In this document: positions 12,350 through 27,000 of the stretch, piece by piece
Layout: each line of letters starts with the position of its first letter
How positions within the stretch are numbered: position 1 is the first letter of the stretch
Assembly (NCBI GenBank): GCA_037951165.1
Contig: JBBDHG010000043.1
Span: 1,734,501-1,798,500, forward strand
Source of the DNA: Lophius americanus
Lineage: Eukaryota > Chordata > Actinopteri > Lophiiformes > Lophiidae
Length of the DNA: 64,000 nt
Direction: 5' to 3'
Position numbers and translations under genes: made by a program
The notes under the pieces: model-generated
Database searches by the model: none
The model's input: only the letters and a program-made list of their open reading frames with translations
Told to the model about the DNA's origin: nothing

Positions 12350-12935
12350 GTCACACAATATGAGGCGGCATCCGCAGCAAAAGAGTAAAGTGTATGTGCC
12401 AGCCACTATGAACAGACTCGGTGAGCTCAAAAAGTGTTCCTTGAGAGAGTCGTGCATCTCTCCGATGTAATGACAGCCAAGGGTAATCCCTCCCAGGAGG
12501 ACAGTCAGGATCTGTTATCACTGGACACAAAAGACACTCATACCAGCGCAGCAGGATTGATTCAGACACATTCTGAGAAAGTCAAAGCCAGATTTGAGGA
12601 GTTTGAGAAGGGATTGAAAGAGACTTATCAAACTTCTATGAACCGATCAAGAAAAATCTGTTTTTCTGATTTTCTCTGCTGACAATTTGAAAGAGAAAGT
12701 AATGAACAAAGACTACCAACTCATCTCCAAGCTGTTCATCTCATGTCAGAACAGAGAATGTCACTCGGTTAATGTTTTCGCCATTTTAACCATCCATTCC
12801 CTGCTGTTTTGAGTGATGATGGGAGGCTCCATATCATCATCATTGATGGTTCAGTATTAATCAACAATTTGCCACCACCGACCTCAAAAACATTTCAAGA
12901 CTATGCAGCGTTGTACGTGTACTTTTGAGTCACAA
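12350..12935 (+). pseudogene. Decayed ORF of a repeated fish gene family, 3' piece
   Basis: Reading across several frameshifts gives VYVPATMNRLGELK, HSEKVKARFEEFEKGLKE, FYEPIKKNL, YQLISKLFISCQNRE and finally DGSVLINNLPPPTSKTFQDY. The last block strongly resembles a conserved DGxAxVxxLPxxxSxTFxDYA block that I recall from the family noted at 10919. Order and strand agree with the 5' piece, so the two are best read as one dead gene copy interrupted by the dhx16 duplicate. No intact domain or start remains. Confidence 0.5.
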
Positions 12936-13739
12936 AATAAATATATGTTTTGGTAGAAAGAAAAAAAACTTTAAATAAATAGCCTAATAATAGAAAATAA
13001 TAGCAACCAATTCTTCCTTGTTAGACTTGGGAGTATTAAAGCTGAAAACACAGAGAAGAAGTTAAAGAAAGAAAGAAAGCAATGCTAACAAAATTCCACT
13101 TCAATTGCAACCAAAATGCTATTTCATTCTTATCGCATATTGCTAAAAATTTCTATGTGATTTATCTAGTGATGGAATGTAAACTTGGGAAATGCAACAT
13201 CTAAGTATTAATTAATACATCAGAAAAATAGTTTGAGAACCACTCAGGTAGGGTAATGCCAAAGGACCAATCTGTGCAATTTTGGTGGTGAGTCAGATCA
13301 TAATCTAGATACAGATTTTTTTGATGATTGTCTTCAATTTCGAGATTTTTGCTTCTTAGTCCATGATTAATAACGAATGTTGGACACAAATTATACAATA
13401 ATAGGATATAGGATCTGTTCAACTTTCAAGAGCAACTGTATGTAAGTGGAGACAAGCATATGTAGTTAGAAAATACAACATTGATAAACATGTTTTATAC
13501 TCACAGCAGACATCAAAAAGGGATGTTAGTAATAGGGGCCCCATTACAACTATAAGTCTGGCAATGTCACTGCCAACAATAGATACAACGTTAGTGACAG
13601 GAACATATATTTGTATTTTAATACTATAAATATAATTTTGTTGTTGATTTAAGCGATTCACAATGTTTCATTCAACAACCGTTTTTCTGAGATGCACCAG
13701 CTAATGTTATTTCTCAGATGACCACAGGGGGGCAGTCTT
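12936..13739. other. Intergenic, nothing recognised
   Basis: AT-rich sequence with short GAAA runs. The only ORFs are short and have no family resemblance. Confidence 0.5.
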
Positions 13740-14039
13740 AAACGACGCCTTCTCTTCTTTGGTGGTTGTATATGACGTATGTCCGGTTGCGACTTCAGCG
13801 TGTATACATTTACCAAAACAATTTACGAGATGGTTATGTTTGCGTTTCTTTCTCAATATTTTATTTGGCTGCGGCGAGAATATTTTATCTAATAGGTATT
13901 CTTACTGGAAACGTATGAACAGCAGCTGATGCAATATATTTGTATTCAAATATATCTATTTGTATAAAGAGTTGGATTTAGGTTAGTTAGTTAGCTAACA
14001 GCCTGCTGTGTAACAACAAAACAACGATTTTGAAAAGCG
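13740..14039 (+). promoter_or_regulatory. dhx16: dhx16 promoter and 5' non-coding exon
   Basis: CpG content rises here (GGTTGCGACTTCAGCG, GGCTGCGGCGAGAA) and the stretch ends in a strong donor (AAAGCG|GTGAGT at 14039/14040). The next acceptor in the same direction is CTCAATAG at 15079, five bases before the dhx16 ATG. I infer a TATA-less promoter near 13.75-13.85 kb and an untranslated first exon ending at 14039. The exact start site is not visible. Confidence 0.6.
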
Positions 14040-15079
14040 GTGAGTAGCGTTAATAGATGTATTTTGTCTCTAATAACGGGTCGTAGTCGCTTGTTTACGA
14101 CCCTTTAATCCGGAGTTTCTAGACTATTAGTGAAATAACAGACAATAAAGTGAGCTTTAAGGGTCTTCTTATTGGGTCACTGACCAAAAGAACTTGGCAG
14201 TCAAAGAATACTTGTATTAGTATGCAAATATTTGACGTATAATCTAATCTAGTTCTCAGTGGCTCTCAATTTAGTCACCAACAATGCACATAATAAAATA
14301 AATATACTGAAAGGCAAAAATCTAGGCAACAGTAAAACAAAACTATGTAGGTGAAAAAATAGAGGCATGGATAAACACAGATGTCATAAACTCGGTGGCC
14401 AGTTTAGTTGCTACAGCAAAATGTCTTAACGATCCCATACTGATGATTTGCTTCTCAATTCACCTCCATGATGACTTTTGTATTTTTTAAAAATAATTCC
14501 GTACATGTATTAATCCAATTATTAAATAGATATTATGTGCTGTATAGCATCCATGAGTTGCATTTTGTTTTTATATTATTTGTTTGCTTTTTCTTTCTTT
14601 TTCCTTTTAAATATTTATTATACTGTTTCAAATGTTTATATTCTAACTTTATGTTTCTATCCCAAGCAACACTTGTTGTGAATAACTTCAAATTATAATT
14701 TAACTGCAATAAAGTTTTGCTGATGTGATCTGATTGAGGTTCTACAGTAAATAATGGTAAATGGGAGGGTAACACAATTGTAACACCTAACAGTAACAAT
14801 AACTATGAACTTCCTCAGTGATGATATATTATGAGTACATTTACTCATTTTCAGACAATATTTAATGGTGATTATATGTATGAGTGGGTGGGCAGGAAAG
14901 AGGAAAATATTTGCATGTACTTAGCACTTTAACGCTGAACTCTCTGGCTTTCAAATATATTTGGAGCACAAATGCATTTTGGTTGCTTGGGTGGTGTCAG
15001 CAGTTTGTCCGACTATAGGACACACATCTACACCTTGAATACAGATAACCATGGTTATGTGTTGTGTCTCCCTCAATAG
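14040..15079 (+). other. dhx16: dhx16 intron 1 (in 5' UTR)
   Basis: AT-rich intron between the inferred non-coding exon and the first coding exon. No further element was recognised. Confidence 0.6.
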
Positions 15080-15084
15080 GCACC

Positions 15085-18000
15085 ATGGCCAATTTAGAGC
15101 AGTGGGTGAATGACCGTCTCCATGACATCCTTGGGTTAAGTGACAAATATGTGGGTTTATTCATGATCGCCACTGCACAAAAAGCATCAAGTTCGCAGGA
15201 CTTTGTGACTCGTCTGGAGCAGACGGGCCTGATCGACATCAACCAGAGTGTGATTTCCTTTGCACAAGAGCTATATGACAAGGTATATTCATCAGAATGT
15301 GTCATCATTCCTTGTCAGGACTTACCATGAAATATGAATACAAGATTTTTGCTTGCAGTTTCAGAAGCTATAGCAGAATTAAACCTCCATAACAGTATCT
15401 TGTGGTTTGATGCCATAGATTCCTCGCAAGAAGGTTGTTGAGAAACCGTCCCGAGCCTTGGAGCGAGAAGCGCTTGAAATGGACAAAAGAAATCGGACAT
15501 ACAAGTTAATAGAGGACACTGACAGTGAGGATGAGGCTGCAATGGAAAACCAGAAGACGAAGAAGACGAGTAAAGACAAGGACAAAGGTAAAAAGAGGAA
15601 GCACATAAGACAACGGAAGAAAAGCGAGTCGTCAAGTGAGGATGAAGCACTTAAAAGGTAATAACAATTACTTTTTTTTACTGATTTTATCTTGCTTGTA
15701 TGGTTTTTCATTTCTGTTTCTCATTTGCCTTGTAATGCTGAATGCAATATCAATGTATATATATTTGTTTTTTGCTATATGTAAATCAGGGTAGGCTGCA
15801 TCAGCTGATTTTGAAATTATGGTATTTGTAAATGCCTTTTTTAGTTGTGGTTTCATCTCGTTGTTTTGTACCGACTTTGCAGAGATGGCGGCCATTTTTA
15901 ATACGCTGTCTCTTCACAGCTGTGCATTGAGGCATTCTGCTTTCTTATATCAGCAGGAATGCAGGTAAAAAGCACAACAAGACCGCCATGAAAGAAGAGG
16001 AGGAAGAGGAAGAGTGGGAGAAGGAAGAGAGAGAACGACAGCAGGATATTGAAGAGAGAGATGCATTTGCTGAAAGAGTGAAGCAGAAAGACAAAGACAA
16101 GACCCGCAACGTAACTGAGAGGACGGACAAAAAGGTGGGAAATTTTTTCTCTTGATCCACTGCGTCATTCTGGAAAACACATTCACATTTTGTTTTTATT
16201 TTCTCCAGGCTTATGAAGAAGCTCAAAAGAGGTTGAAGATGGCTGATGAAGATCAGAGAAATATGGTATTTGCTCCATGCTGGATGTTTTGTCTGTGATA
16301 AATAATCATTTTGTGTTTATGAACAGAATATTTTGTCACTATGAGGTAAAGATTCTTTAATAATCATACCTCTAGAAGGTATAGTATGTTGTTTTGGGCA
16401 ATAAGGGCAGTAAAATTATTCGCCAAAATTAACATTGTGCAATAAAGTTTCTGATCCCGTCTCCTCTTTCGCTCTAGCTGCCAGAGTTGAGGAAGCGCTC
16501 CCGAAGGGAATATCTAAAGAAAAGAGAGGAGGAGAAGATGGAGGACCTGGAGGCAGAGATTAAGGACGACGAGTACCTTTTCTCTACTGAGGAGCTGACC
16601 CAGAGGGAGAGAAAGGAGCTGGAATACAAACGAACCCTACGAGACCTGGCTAAAGATTACAAAAAAGCTGGTGCCAAGGAACAGGAGGAAAGAAAGAACA
16701 GATACTACATGCCTGAAGAGACGAGAAGCAAGGTAGGAGCGACTGAAATGACTTACCCACACAGTGTGTAAAGACAATTACTAATTCCTGCACACCTAAG
16801 GGGTTCATGAATTTATTTTTTTAACCCTTTCCTTTCCTCCGTTCCTTACCTCCTTTCCCTGCGTCCTGCTCTCCTTTCCTTACCTCCTTCTCCATCCTCA
16901 TCAGGAGGTGCCCCAGAAGGAACTGGAGCTGGAGGAAACTCCCATGGAGCTGGGAGGGGAGCAAGGCCGCTGGGAGGAGGAGAGGCTCAAGACGGCATCT
17001 CTGAGCTTTGGGGCCAAAAAGGAGCGAGAGCAAGGGATGAAGCGTGAGCAGGAGAAGTACCAGCTGATCTTAGAGGAGGATGAGATGATCGACTTTGTCA
17101 GCACTGCCATAACCATGAAGGGAACTCTGACAGAAAAGGTCGGGTTTCCTCTGTTACTTTATAACATCATTATATCATGTTAATGAAAGTATTTTGACTG
17201 TGTTTGCTGAGTCTTGCAAAAGCTGACCTGCAGTCGGACAGTCCATTTGAGCTGTAATGTATGAGTTCTTAAATGTTTATGTAGGTCTTACCTATCTTGA
17301 TGTTCATTTAAGACTAGTTCAGTTATGTACATTTAAATACATAAAAAGATAATCTAATTTGAAGTGGTCTTTTCTTCTGATCCCATTGTGTGCAGGATCA
17401 AGACACCACAGCACTCTCCCAGGCAGAGCAGGATAAAAAGTCCATGCAGGAGGTCCGGCGCAGCCTGCCCATCTTCCCCTACAGGGAAGACCTGCTAGCT
17501 GCAATCAAGGAGCACCAGGTTCTTGTCATAGAAGGGGAGACAGGCTCTGGAAAGACCACCCAGATCCCGCAGTATCTGTTGGAGGATGTGAGTGCAGAAT
17601 CTAAATTCAATCACAGAACTGGAACCGTTGTCCTTTTCAAAAGTCAACCGAAAAGTTCCCGAATTTTCCGAAACAGCACAAAACTTTGTAGATTAAAGTA
17701 GAATCACAGTTTATTTAAAAAGTCTTTATATCTTCATTTCTGCCTTCAAAGCCCCTTTCATATAATCTTTACCTGTTCGTTTCCATCACTGTTTGACACA
17801 TTTTAAGCAGGTAATCAGTGAAATGTATAGCCATCATGTGAACAGGATGCTAACAAATTATGATTGATATCAAAATATTTTTTTATATTATTTATATTAT
17901 ATATTTTTGCAAACTTTGCACTAACCTCCCTGACACGTAGGTTAGCAGCATATCAACATACCACTGGAGTGATATAGCCAGCTGTTTAGCTATGAGTAAA

Positions 18001-21000
18001 TATGTTAACATAGCTTTTCTTTAGAAAACTCCCCTGGCTTGGAACAGTGGACATAGCTAACACAAAACAGGCAGGAGTGGAGGACGTTTGTTGCTGCCCT
18101 ACATGCCAGTCAGCGTAAGGGCAGTAAATAATGTTATAATAATGAGTTATAGCAACGGTATCTGGTGGATAAGGAGATTCTGCCGTTGAGATGGAGACTG
18201 TGTAGAAATTCACTCTGTTTAGAGTGTGGATCTGGCAATTATTGTTCCTGGTAACTGCACTTTTGTATTCAAGTTAATTTTAGAAGTGGAGCTTTTACTT
18301 TCACTTTTTAGGTTATGGACCAGGACAGGGGACCCTCTGGAAAGATGTACTGCTCTCTATTCTATAAAACAGAGATTCTCATAACTCAGACTAAAATTAA
18401 TAATGCCTATTCCTACTCTGTGATGTTGTTGGCAGTAGTCTACGAACATCTGCTATCAGAATTAAGATTAGCTGCAAATCAAGACGACTGAGTGTATGAA
18501 TATGTTGTTCCTCTCGCAGGGCTACACTAACGGAGGCATGAAGATCGGATGTACACAGCCTCGCAGAGTGGCAGCCATGTCAGTGGCAGCCAGGGTGGCA
18601 CAAGAAATGAGCACCAAGCTTGGGAATGAGGTGAGATTGACACATCATCCCGCCGAAACCCATCTCTCCCACAGTTTGACTATAAAATATTCTATTTAAG
18701 ATCTATACGGTAATGAATTCTACTTTACTATGTTATGCATGCAGTGTTATCTTTTCAATACTCTGGTCCCTGTTTCTAAAACAACACAATGTAGCTGAAT
18801 TTTCTTATACCTGTGTTTTATCATCATCACTTTATTGCTTCTTCCAGGTCGGGTACAGTATTCGTTTTGAGGACTATACATCTGAGAGAACAATCATAAA
18901 ATACATGACAGACGGCATGTTGCTCCGAGAGTTTCTCACCGAGCCTGACCTGGCCAGCTACAGGTAATGACAGGAAGGCAGTCACGAATGGGGCATCACA
19001 GGGGTTTTTTTTTTAGCTTGAATTTAATTTGACTTCTCATTTTTTGATTAAGAATCTAGATGCTATCATCAAAATTTTGTTGTTGTTTCTTTCATATACA
19101 TGTTCTTTTCTTTATCACATCCTTAATCACACTTTCCTTTTTTATTATTGTTTTTAACACATCCTAATTTCTCTTGACATATGCTGCCAATAACCCTTCT
19201 ATTTCAAATATGTTCATAAGATAAGATAAACCTTTATCAGTCCCACAATGGGGAAATTGCAGATCATGTACATTTATTGAACTCCTGCATTACTGTATGC
19301 GCTTAATGACGCCCTCTTTCCATTTTCTCTGTCTCTCTCCCTCCAGTGTGATTATCATAGATGAGGCTCACGAACGAACGCTCCACACAGATATCCTCTT
19401 TGGTCTGATTAAAGACATCGCGAGGTTCAGACCAGACCTAAAGGTGCTAGTGGCCAGCGCTACTCTGGATACTGAGCGCTTCTCCTTCTTCTTTGATGAT
19501 GCACCTGTCTTCAGAATCCCCGGCAGGAGGTTTCCTGTCGATATATTCTACACCAAAGTAGGAACAAGCATGTTATTTGAATTAGGAAAAGTATCATCGC
19601 TGCATGATGGGGAAAAAAAGCCATATTATGTCTAATAAAATTTAAGTTTTCCATTTCTAAAGAATGCATTGTTCCTAAACATTGTCTTATGTTTCCTAAT
19701 CTTTTATATAGATTTTTATTTTGGCAAAAACTTATTAATAATAAATAATAATTACGTTGTTTTGATTGCAGACTTTTCCCTTTATCACAAAACGAAACAA
19801 CATTACATTTTATCAGATAAAAAATTCGAAGGTCTGTAGAACTCTTCCATGCAACCCCCTAAAATCTAAATGTTTTGTTGTCTTTATTTGTATCTGCCAT
19901 TTCTCAAGGCTCCAGAGGCAGACTACCTGGAAGCCTGTGTAGTGTCGGTGCTGCAGATCCACGTCACTCAGCCTACAGGAGACGTTCTGGTCTTCCTCAC
20001 TGGACAGGTAGATTTTACATCATCCATGGGATCTTTTTAAACAGGTTCTATATAAATAACCATAATTAAGACCCACAATTGCTAATATTAATAGTATGGT
20101 TACTATCCCGAAATATATTCCGGGGTAGTTCGGGGAGCTGGAATCCGAGTGGGCCAGGGTCAAGTCCTCCATTATGGAGGCGGCTGCTTTGGCCAGAAGT
20201 TGTCTGTCGTGGCAGCAGCTTGAGAACCCGCTGGTGGACAACAGCAGTGAAAGAATTTGTTAAGCTGAAGAAAGGAGGCTTTTCAGACTTGGTTGGCCTG
20301 GAGTTCTAAGGAGGCAGCAGACAGTTACCGAGAGACCAGAGGGGCCGCAGCTGTAGGTTCAAAAAGTCCATGAAGAATGACTTCCGATTGGTCCCAAAGA
20401 AGTTCGTGCAAACCGTACGACGACTCAGGAAGGGAACGCAGGCCTTGGTTCAGAATGTGTACAGCTGGACCGGTTAAGTGTTGACCCGTACAGAGGATAT
20501 TGTAGGGCGATGAAAATTAACACTTTGAGGAACTCCTGCACCCGGAAGGCACATCCTCTATAGTGGTGGCAGAGTTAAAGGACCTAGGGGAAGGCCCATC
20601 CACTTCCCTGGCAGATGTCACTGATGTAGTTAGGTCCCATTAGGGTGGCTCGGCTCAGCTCTGAGTAGAGCCACTGCTCCTTTGCATCGTAAGGCGCCAG
20701 TTGAGGTGGCATCTAACTAGGATGCCTCCACTTGGAGGTTTTTCAGACATGTCCAAATAGGAAAGACCCCGAGGTAGACCCAGAACTCGCTGGAGGGACT
20801 ATATTTCTCATCTGGCCTGGGAATGCCTCGGGATCCCCTGGGATGAGCTGGAGAGTGCTGCTGAAGAATGGGATACTGTATATGGAAGTCCCTTCTTAAC
20901 CTGCTGCCACCATGACCAGGCCCGGGGTAAGCGGAAGGAAAGAGATGGATGGTTAATAGAGTCCATATAATTATGCATTGATTTGATAACCAGAGTAACA

Positions 21001-24000
21001 CGTTGGTACATCAGTGTATGGCTTCCATGAATTTTCCTGATCAAAGAAAAATCAAACGACAGAGGCTGTTTGTGCTTGTGTCCTACTTGAATGTATATTT
21101 TTCATATCCTCACTTTACGTAGTCCCTTTGACGAGAAAAACAAAAAACCCACCTATTTTCATGTCTTATCTCATTAATGGTTATTGACTGTGTTTAAACT
21201 GAAACCCAACATGTAATTAATGAAGTATCCAGACTTGTGTTTGTGGATGTAAACACCATATCCTATTTCAGAAACCGAGATAGGCTAGCTACAGTTCTTC
21301 AAAACAAGTCAAGATGACGTTAAATACATTCGTCTTTTCCCTTTTTTCTGAGAGATATTCCTATATCTCTCAGATATAGGAATATCCTATTCTTTTCTGT
21401 CCTAAAGAAGGATCCCTTGTGGAGGTTCATATGCTTGTTGAAAGCGCTTTGCTATGTGGATGGCCGAGCACCGTGTTTTTTGATACAATGATTGGCATTT
21501 ATTAATTATATAATTATATATATTATTATTAAGTCTGAATGAACATTTGCCGCAAAAGAAAAATAGGAGGAATTAGAGTCAGCTTTATTTGAACACATTA
21601 ATTTTACTCTGGCTCTTAGTGGTTCTCGTTCTTAACTTCAATAACAATTTCCAGGAAGAACGTAAAATGGAAACAAAGCAGAAAAAAGTGAACATTAAGC
21701 TATTACGTACAGAATTTTCTGTATATGGGTCAAGTTGTTTCCATAAATAACACATTCAAATTTCTGTGGAGACTCAGTGGTTCAAACAATAAATTGTTTC
21801 TATAAATAACACATTCAAATTTCTGTGGAGACTCAGTGGTTCAAACAGTTAATTGTGTCTATAAATAACACATTCTTATTGCTATTGTGACTCAGTGGTT
21901 GGAACTGTTGCTGAACAGCAAGGCTCTATGTTTGGCTGGAGTAGGGCATACAACTTTACCAGTGTTGACTAAAGGACATTTGCAGAAATTGTTATTATTT
22001 ATCTTTAAGGGTTTGTTGACCTCTTTGCCTATATATGTTTTCTTGCAGGATGAGATCGAAGTCTGTTGTGAGATGCTCCAGGAAAGATGCAGACGGCTCG
22101 GGTCTAAGATAGCAGAGCTGCTGGTCCTTCCCATCTACGCCAACCTGCCTTCAGACATGCAGGCCAAGATCTTCAACCCTACTCCACCTGGTGCCCGTAA
22201 GGTGAGACAGCGTCTTGTTCCTGGCTAGAATACTCCGGGAACTACACCTAGATCGATAATGGCATCTTGAATGTAACAAAATAGTTTGTAAACTAAGACA
22301 ACAAGTTAAACTGTGTGACTGAAATAAATGAACACAATTGCTCTCTGCCAGTTGATGACTGTATCAGATGTCAAAGGTCTTTCATATATTTTCCCAGATG
22401 AAATGTCTCTGCTGCTGCTCACCACTAGAGGCTGCCTTAGACACTGAGACATTTCTACAGACACTCACAGCAGTAACACTGTTGGACAGATGAAAGCCTT
22501 ATATTGTCCTTTTTATCGAGTCTTTGTTTCCGTTTGCCAACAGCTAGATTTAAACTCATTCTACTTTGTTGATCAATGTTTACTCATGTTATCTCATGAG
22601 ACCAAACGCTCTCCCTTTCAATACCAGGTGGTGGTGGCCACCAATATAGCAGAAACCTCTCTAACCATAGATGGCATCATCTACGTCATCGATCCAGGCT
22701 TCTGCAAACAGAAGAGTTACAACGCTCGCACCGGCATGGAGTCACTCATCGTCACGCCCTGTTCGCGGGTAGTTCCTCAATGCTTTCTTAATATTTACAA
22801 ACAAGATGTTATTGCTGATAGGAGGCAGTGTTGAATTTTTATCAAATAGTGGAGTGAATGCATAAAGCCAAACATTCACTCCCTAAGGTGAAACAATGTT
22901 GTAATGTTAATTTGTACAAAGGTGAAAACTGGTGAAATTGATTGGGCAGCTGTTTTTGTGAAACTATATTGGTATTGAAACTTTTTGTGAACTTATTCTA
23001 TGTTTTTCTATTTCACTCTCAGGCTTCAGCCAACCAGAGAGCAGGCCGTGCAGGCAGAGTGGCTGCTGGGAAATGTTTCAGGCTCTACACAGCGTGGGCC
23101 TTCAAACATGAGATGGAAGAGACAACTGTGCCTGAGATGCAAAGGACCAACCTGGGAAATGTAGTTCTGCTGCTGAAGAGTCTAGGTGAGGGGAGTGGGA
23201 TGAATAAATATCAAAATTTTGTCATGTCATACATTCAAGTCATGCGTCGGAGCACATTCGTTGACTATTTGTTGCCTGTGAACATGTAAAAAATTAACAG
23301 TATTTTCTTGCAGGCATCAATGACCTCATTCACTTTGACTACATGGACCCACCTCCTCACGAGACTTTGGCCTTAGCGCTGGAGCAGCTGTACGCCCTGG
23401 GAGCACTCAACCACATGGGAGAGCTCACCAAGGTAAAAATATGTATAAAAAGAATAAAACTACATCAGTGCCATTCATTTGTGCTTTGATCTCGAAGGAG
23501 AAAACTGCTGAAACATCCGTAACGGAAGAAAAAAAACCCAAATATGCTATAATTAAACAGACTAATAAATGTTAGTAATGATTATATTGATGGCTTATAA
23601 TCACTGCCAGCCATTAATAATCCCTTTATATAACACATTTAAATATAAGCAACTATCTATATTGAATTAATCTATAAATTATATGAAATGGTGGAAAACA
23701 TTCTTCAAATGTCTTGCTTTGTCGAAACAGTAGAATAATGAAATATAAGTCCATATTCTGTCCCTTGGTATTTTTCTTAAACAATTATTTACTTTTTAAA
23801 TAAAGTTAGATTATTTTTTGTTTATATAAAGTGAATCATTAATTATAAAAGAAAACTTTATTTGTAACACACCCTTCATTCATGCACGGACTGCTAGAGT
23901 AGACAAAGAATATAAAAACAGAGAATGAATTTCAACTTGATAATAGTAAAAGTGGAGTTGTGTTAACCAGTAGTGATAATAGGAACAAGAATCAAGTAAA

Positions 24001-27000
24001 ATGAGGATAAAAATACTGAATAGTCATTAAAATTAAGTTTAGAATAGCAAATGTCACACATAAAATCAAATAAAAGACAACATTTTAAAAGAAGTGCAGT
24101 CATGCCCAGCAAAGCTCCACTGGGTGGACCCTTTTTTTTTCTCTCTATATTCGGAGCATGAAGTGTTGACAGGAGTACTCAGTGTATGTCTTCAGTTGGA
24201 ACTTTGTGTATTTTAACACTCTGCGTACGTGCCCCTCGGGAGCCTCATCACGTCTTCCTTGATGGAATGTGCTGATTCATGAGGGATATGATTATTCATT
24301 GAATTCTACCTGAATAAAGCTTGTAATTGTTTACCGAATAAAGGTTTTCTTAGTTTAAATATATTTAACCCTTTGTTTATGATTGTTGGGTTTAGCTGGG
24401 CCGCAGGATGGCTGAGTTACCAGTGGACCCCATGATGAGCAAGATGATCCTGGCATCTGAGCAGTAAGTCTGCAGTCTGATCTTCTGATACAATTGTTGG
24501 AAATGATCCCAGTTGTAAAGATAGCCATTATAAACAATAACAGAACATTGGGTGTGAGGCCTGCATAGGTTGGTGCAAGATCTGTAACTCCAGGTTCTTG
24601 AAAGGATCTTTTAGATAGCATAAAAAAACAAAAAAAAAAGGTTTGGTGGTTATAAGAACACTTATGTCGTGAATCCATATAAGAAGATCAATTCTCCAAA
24701 CGGAAGATTGGTAATCCATCCCAGGGAGAGAAAATGATTCACTGGGCCAAAGGTCTGTCTGTACTCGGATATGAGACAGTACTCTGCTTTGAGAAACGTA
24801 ATCCAATCTGTCCAGTGTCTGAGCAGAGAGGAAAAGATAATTATAATTTTTTTGTTTTGGTTTCGTCTTGTATCATCCAAACTTGCTTATCTTTTGTACC
24901 ATGGCTTGTGCTGTATACACACACTGTTCATTGCCTAAACATTGTTGTTTGTAAAAGACACCTTTTAAATTGGACACTTATTTAGTGATTACATAGAAAC
25001 ACAACAGGTGCTCAGTAGTTACTATTGCAACTTCTTATTTCTTTAGAATTATTTCTCTTTCTCATCTCCGCCTCCTTCCAGGTACAAGTGTTCGAATGAA
25101 GTGCTGACAATAGCGGCCATGCTGTCAGTGAACAACGCCATTTTCTATCGACCCAAAGACAAAGTTGTGCATGCCGATAACGCCAGAATGAACTTTGTGG
25201 TGCCAGGGGGCGACCATCTGATGCTGCTCAACGTCTACATACAGGTACAAGCAGTCACAGCTGAACATGTGTTTGAAATATCAGTGTGTCTTTATCAAAC
25301 TCATCATGTACAAATGTGTTGAATAGATGCTCATTTTCTCTTAATCTTTTAAGTGACGCTGATATATGATATTTATTATTTTTTAAGTGTTTTCCAGAGG
25401 TTTTTAAAGTTTACAGTTACCTGTAATGGATGGATGTAGACAATTTATCTACAATAAATCCATATACTCACATGATATCTTCATCCCTCAGTGGGTGGAG
25501 AGCGGCTACTCCACACAGTGGTGCTATGAAAACTTCATCCAATTCCGGTCCATGAGACGAGCGCGGGATGTCAGGGACCAGCTGGAAGGTCTGATGGAAC
25601 GTATTGAGGTGGAGGTGGTCAGCTCCCAGGAAGACAACGTGGCTATTCGCAAGGTACCGAATGTACACATTTGATCGATTACAGTTATATCTCACAAGTC
25701 CATGTCTGTGACATGTTGTTGTGGAGTTAGTTAGGAGATATAGCTAGGACAGATCAACTACATCCATCCATCCATCCATCCATCCAATTTCTTCCGCTTA
25801 TATGGAGTCGTGTCACAGTGACAGCAGGCTAAGAAGCGAATTTTCGACATTTTCTCCTCAGCATCACTCTCCAGATCGACCTGGGGGAACGCGGAGGCAC
25901 TCCCAGGCTGGATGAGATATATAGAATTATATTGTATTGCAACTACAGCAAAGTTCAAAACCATTGGAGATCTGTGGCAGAAATAATAATAATATAATAA
26001 TAATTGTATTTATTACGCACTTTACATTTGGATCAAATCTCAAAGTGCTAAACTTTGAAAGGACCAACTGAAATTTTTAGAAACAGGAAGAAGGCTTTAT
26101 AAAGCAACTGGTAGCCGGGTCATTTCTTATGTACCCTGTTTCATCTTATAGTCTGCATGTCATCATGGGCAGGTGAAAGGTTATCCTCACAAAAAGCCAG
26201 ATCATGATTCCTCCCATCTCAAAGAAGTTTTAAGTTTTAAAAAGATCTATAGCATTCGAACAATTTTGTAATCATGTATATTCACAATGTATAATTAGAT
26301 ATAAGAGGACAACCGTAAATTAATGTGTGAATAGACTTCTTATATCAAGGAAGGAGTGATTCGTGAACACACACTTAAACCACTGGAGATAAGTGATGGA
26401 CATTTTTTTAATTAGTAGGGTTACACCTTCTTTTTCAGTTTACGTAGTGTACCGTCACCTGTGTCAGAAATCCATCAGCCACATAGGCAAAAGCAAGTCA
26501 ATAACTTATTTCCTGTGTAATATTGTGAGGATCCCACATCTACAGGCAAAACGGCTCTGTGATGCCCTGTGTGTTCTGACATCTTTCTCTCAGAACCGTC
26601 ATTAACCTTTTCATTACTTTGTGCTACAGTAGCCTTTCTGTGGAATCAGACAATATGGCTAGCCTTCTCTCCCTGTGCACCTGAATGAACCCTGGGTGCC
26701 CATGGCTCCGGTGCAGGTTCACCAGTTATCACTCCATAGACCACTTAGATAGTAACTAATCACTGAAGACCTGGAACAACCAACAAGACCTGCCGTTCTG
26801 GAGATGCACTGCATCCATCACCATTTGGGCCCTGTCAATGTCACTTAGATCCTTAAGCTTGCCCATTTTTCCTACATCAACTTCAGGACAAAATGTTTAC
26901 TTGCAGCATAATAAATCCCCCCCCACTGACGGGTTACGTTGTAACGAGATAATCAATCTTACTCTGACATCAGCTGTCAGTGTTTATAGTGTTATGTCTG

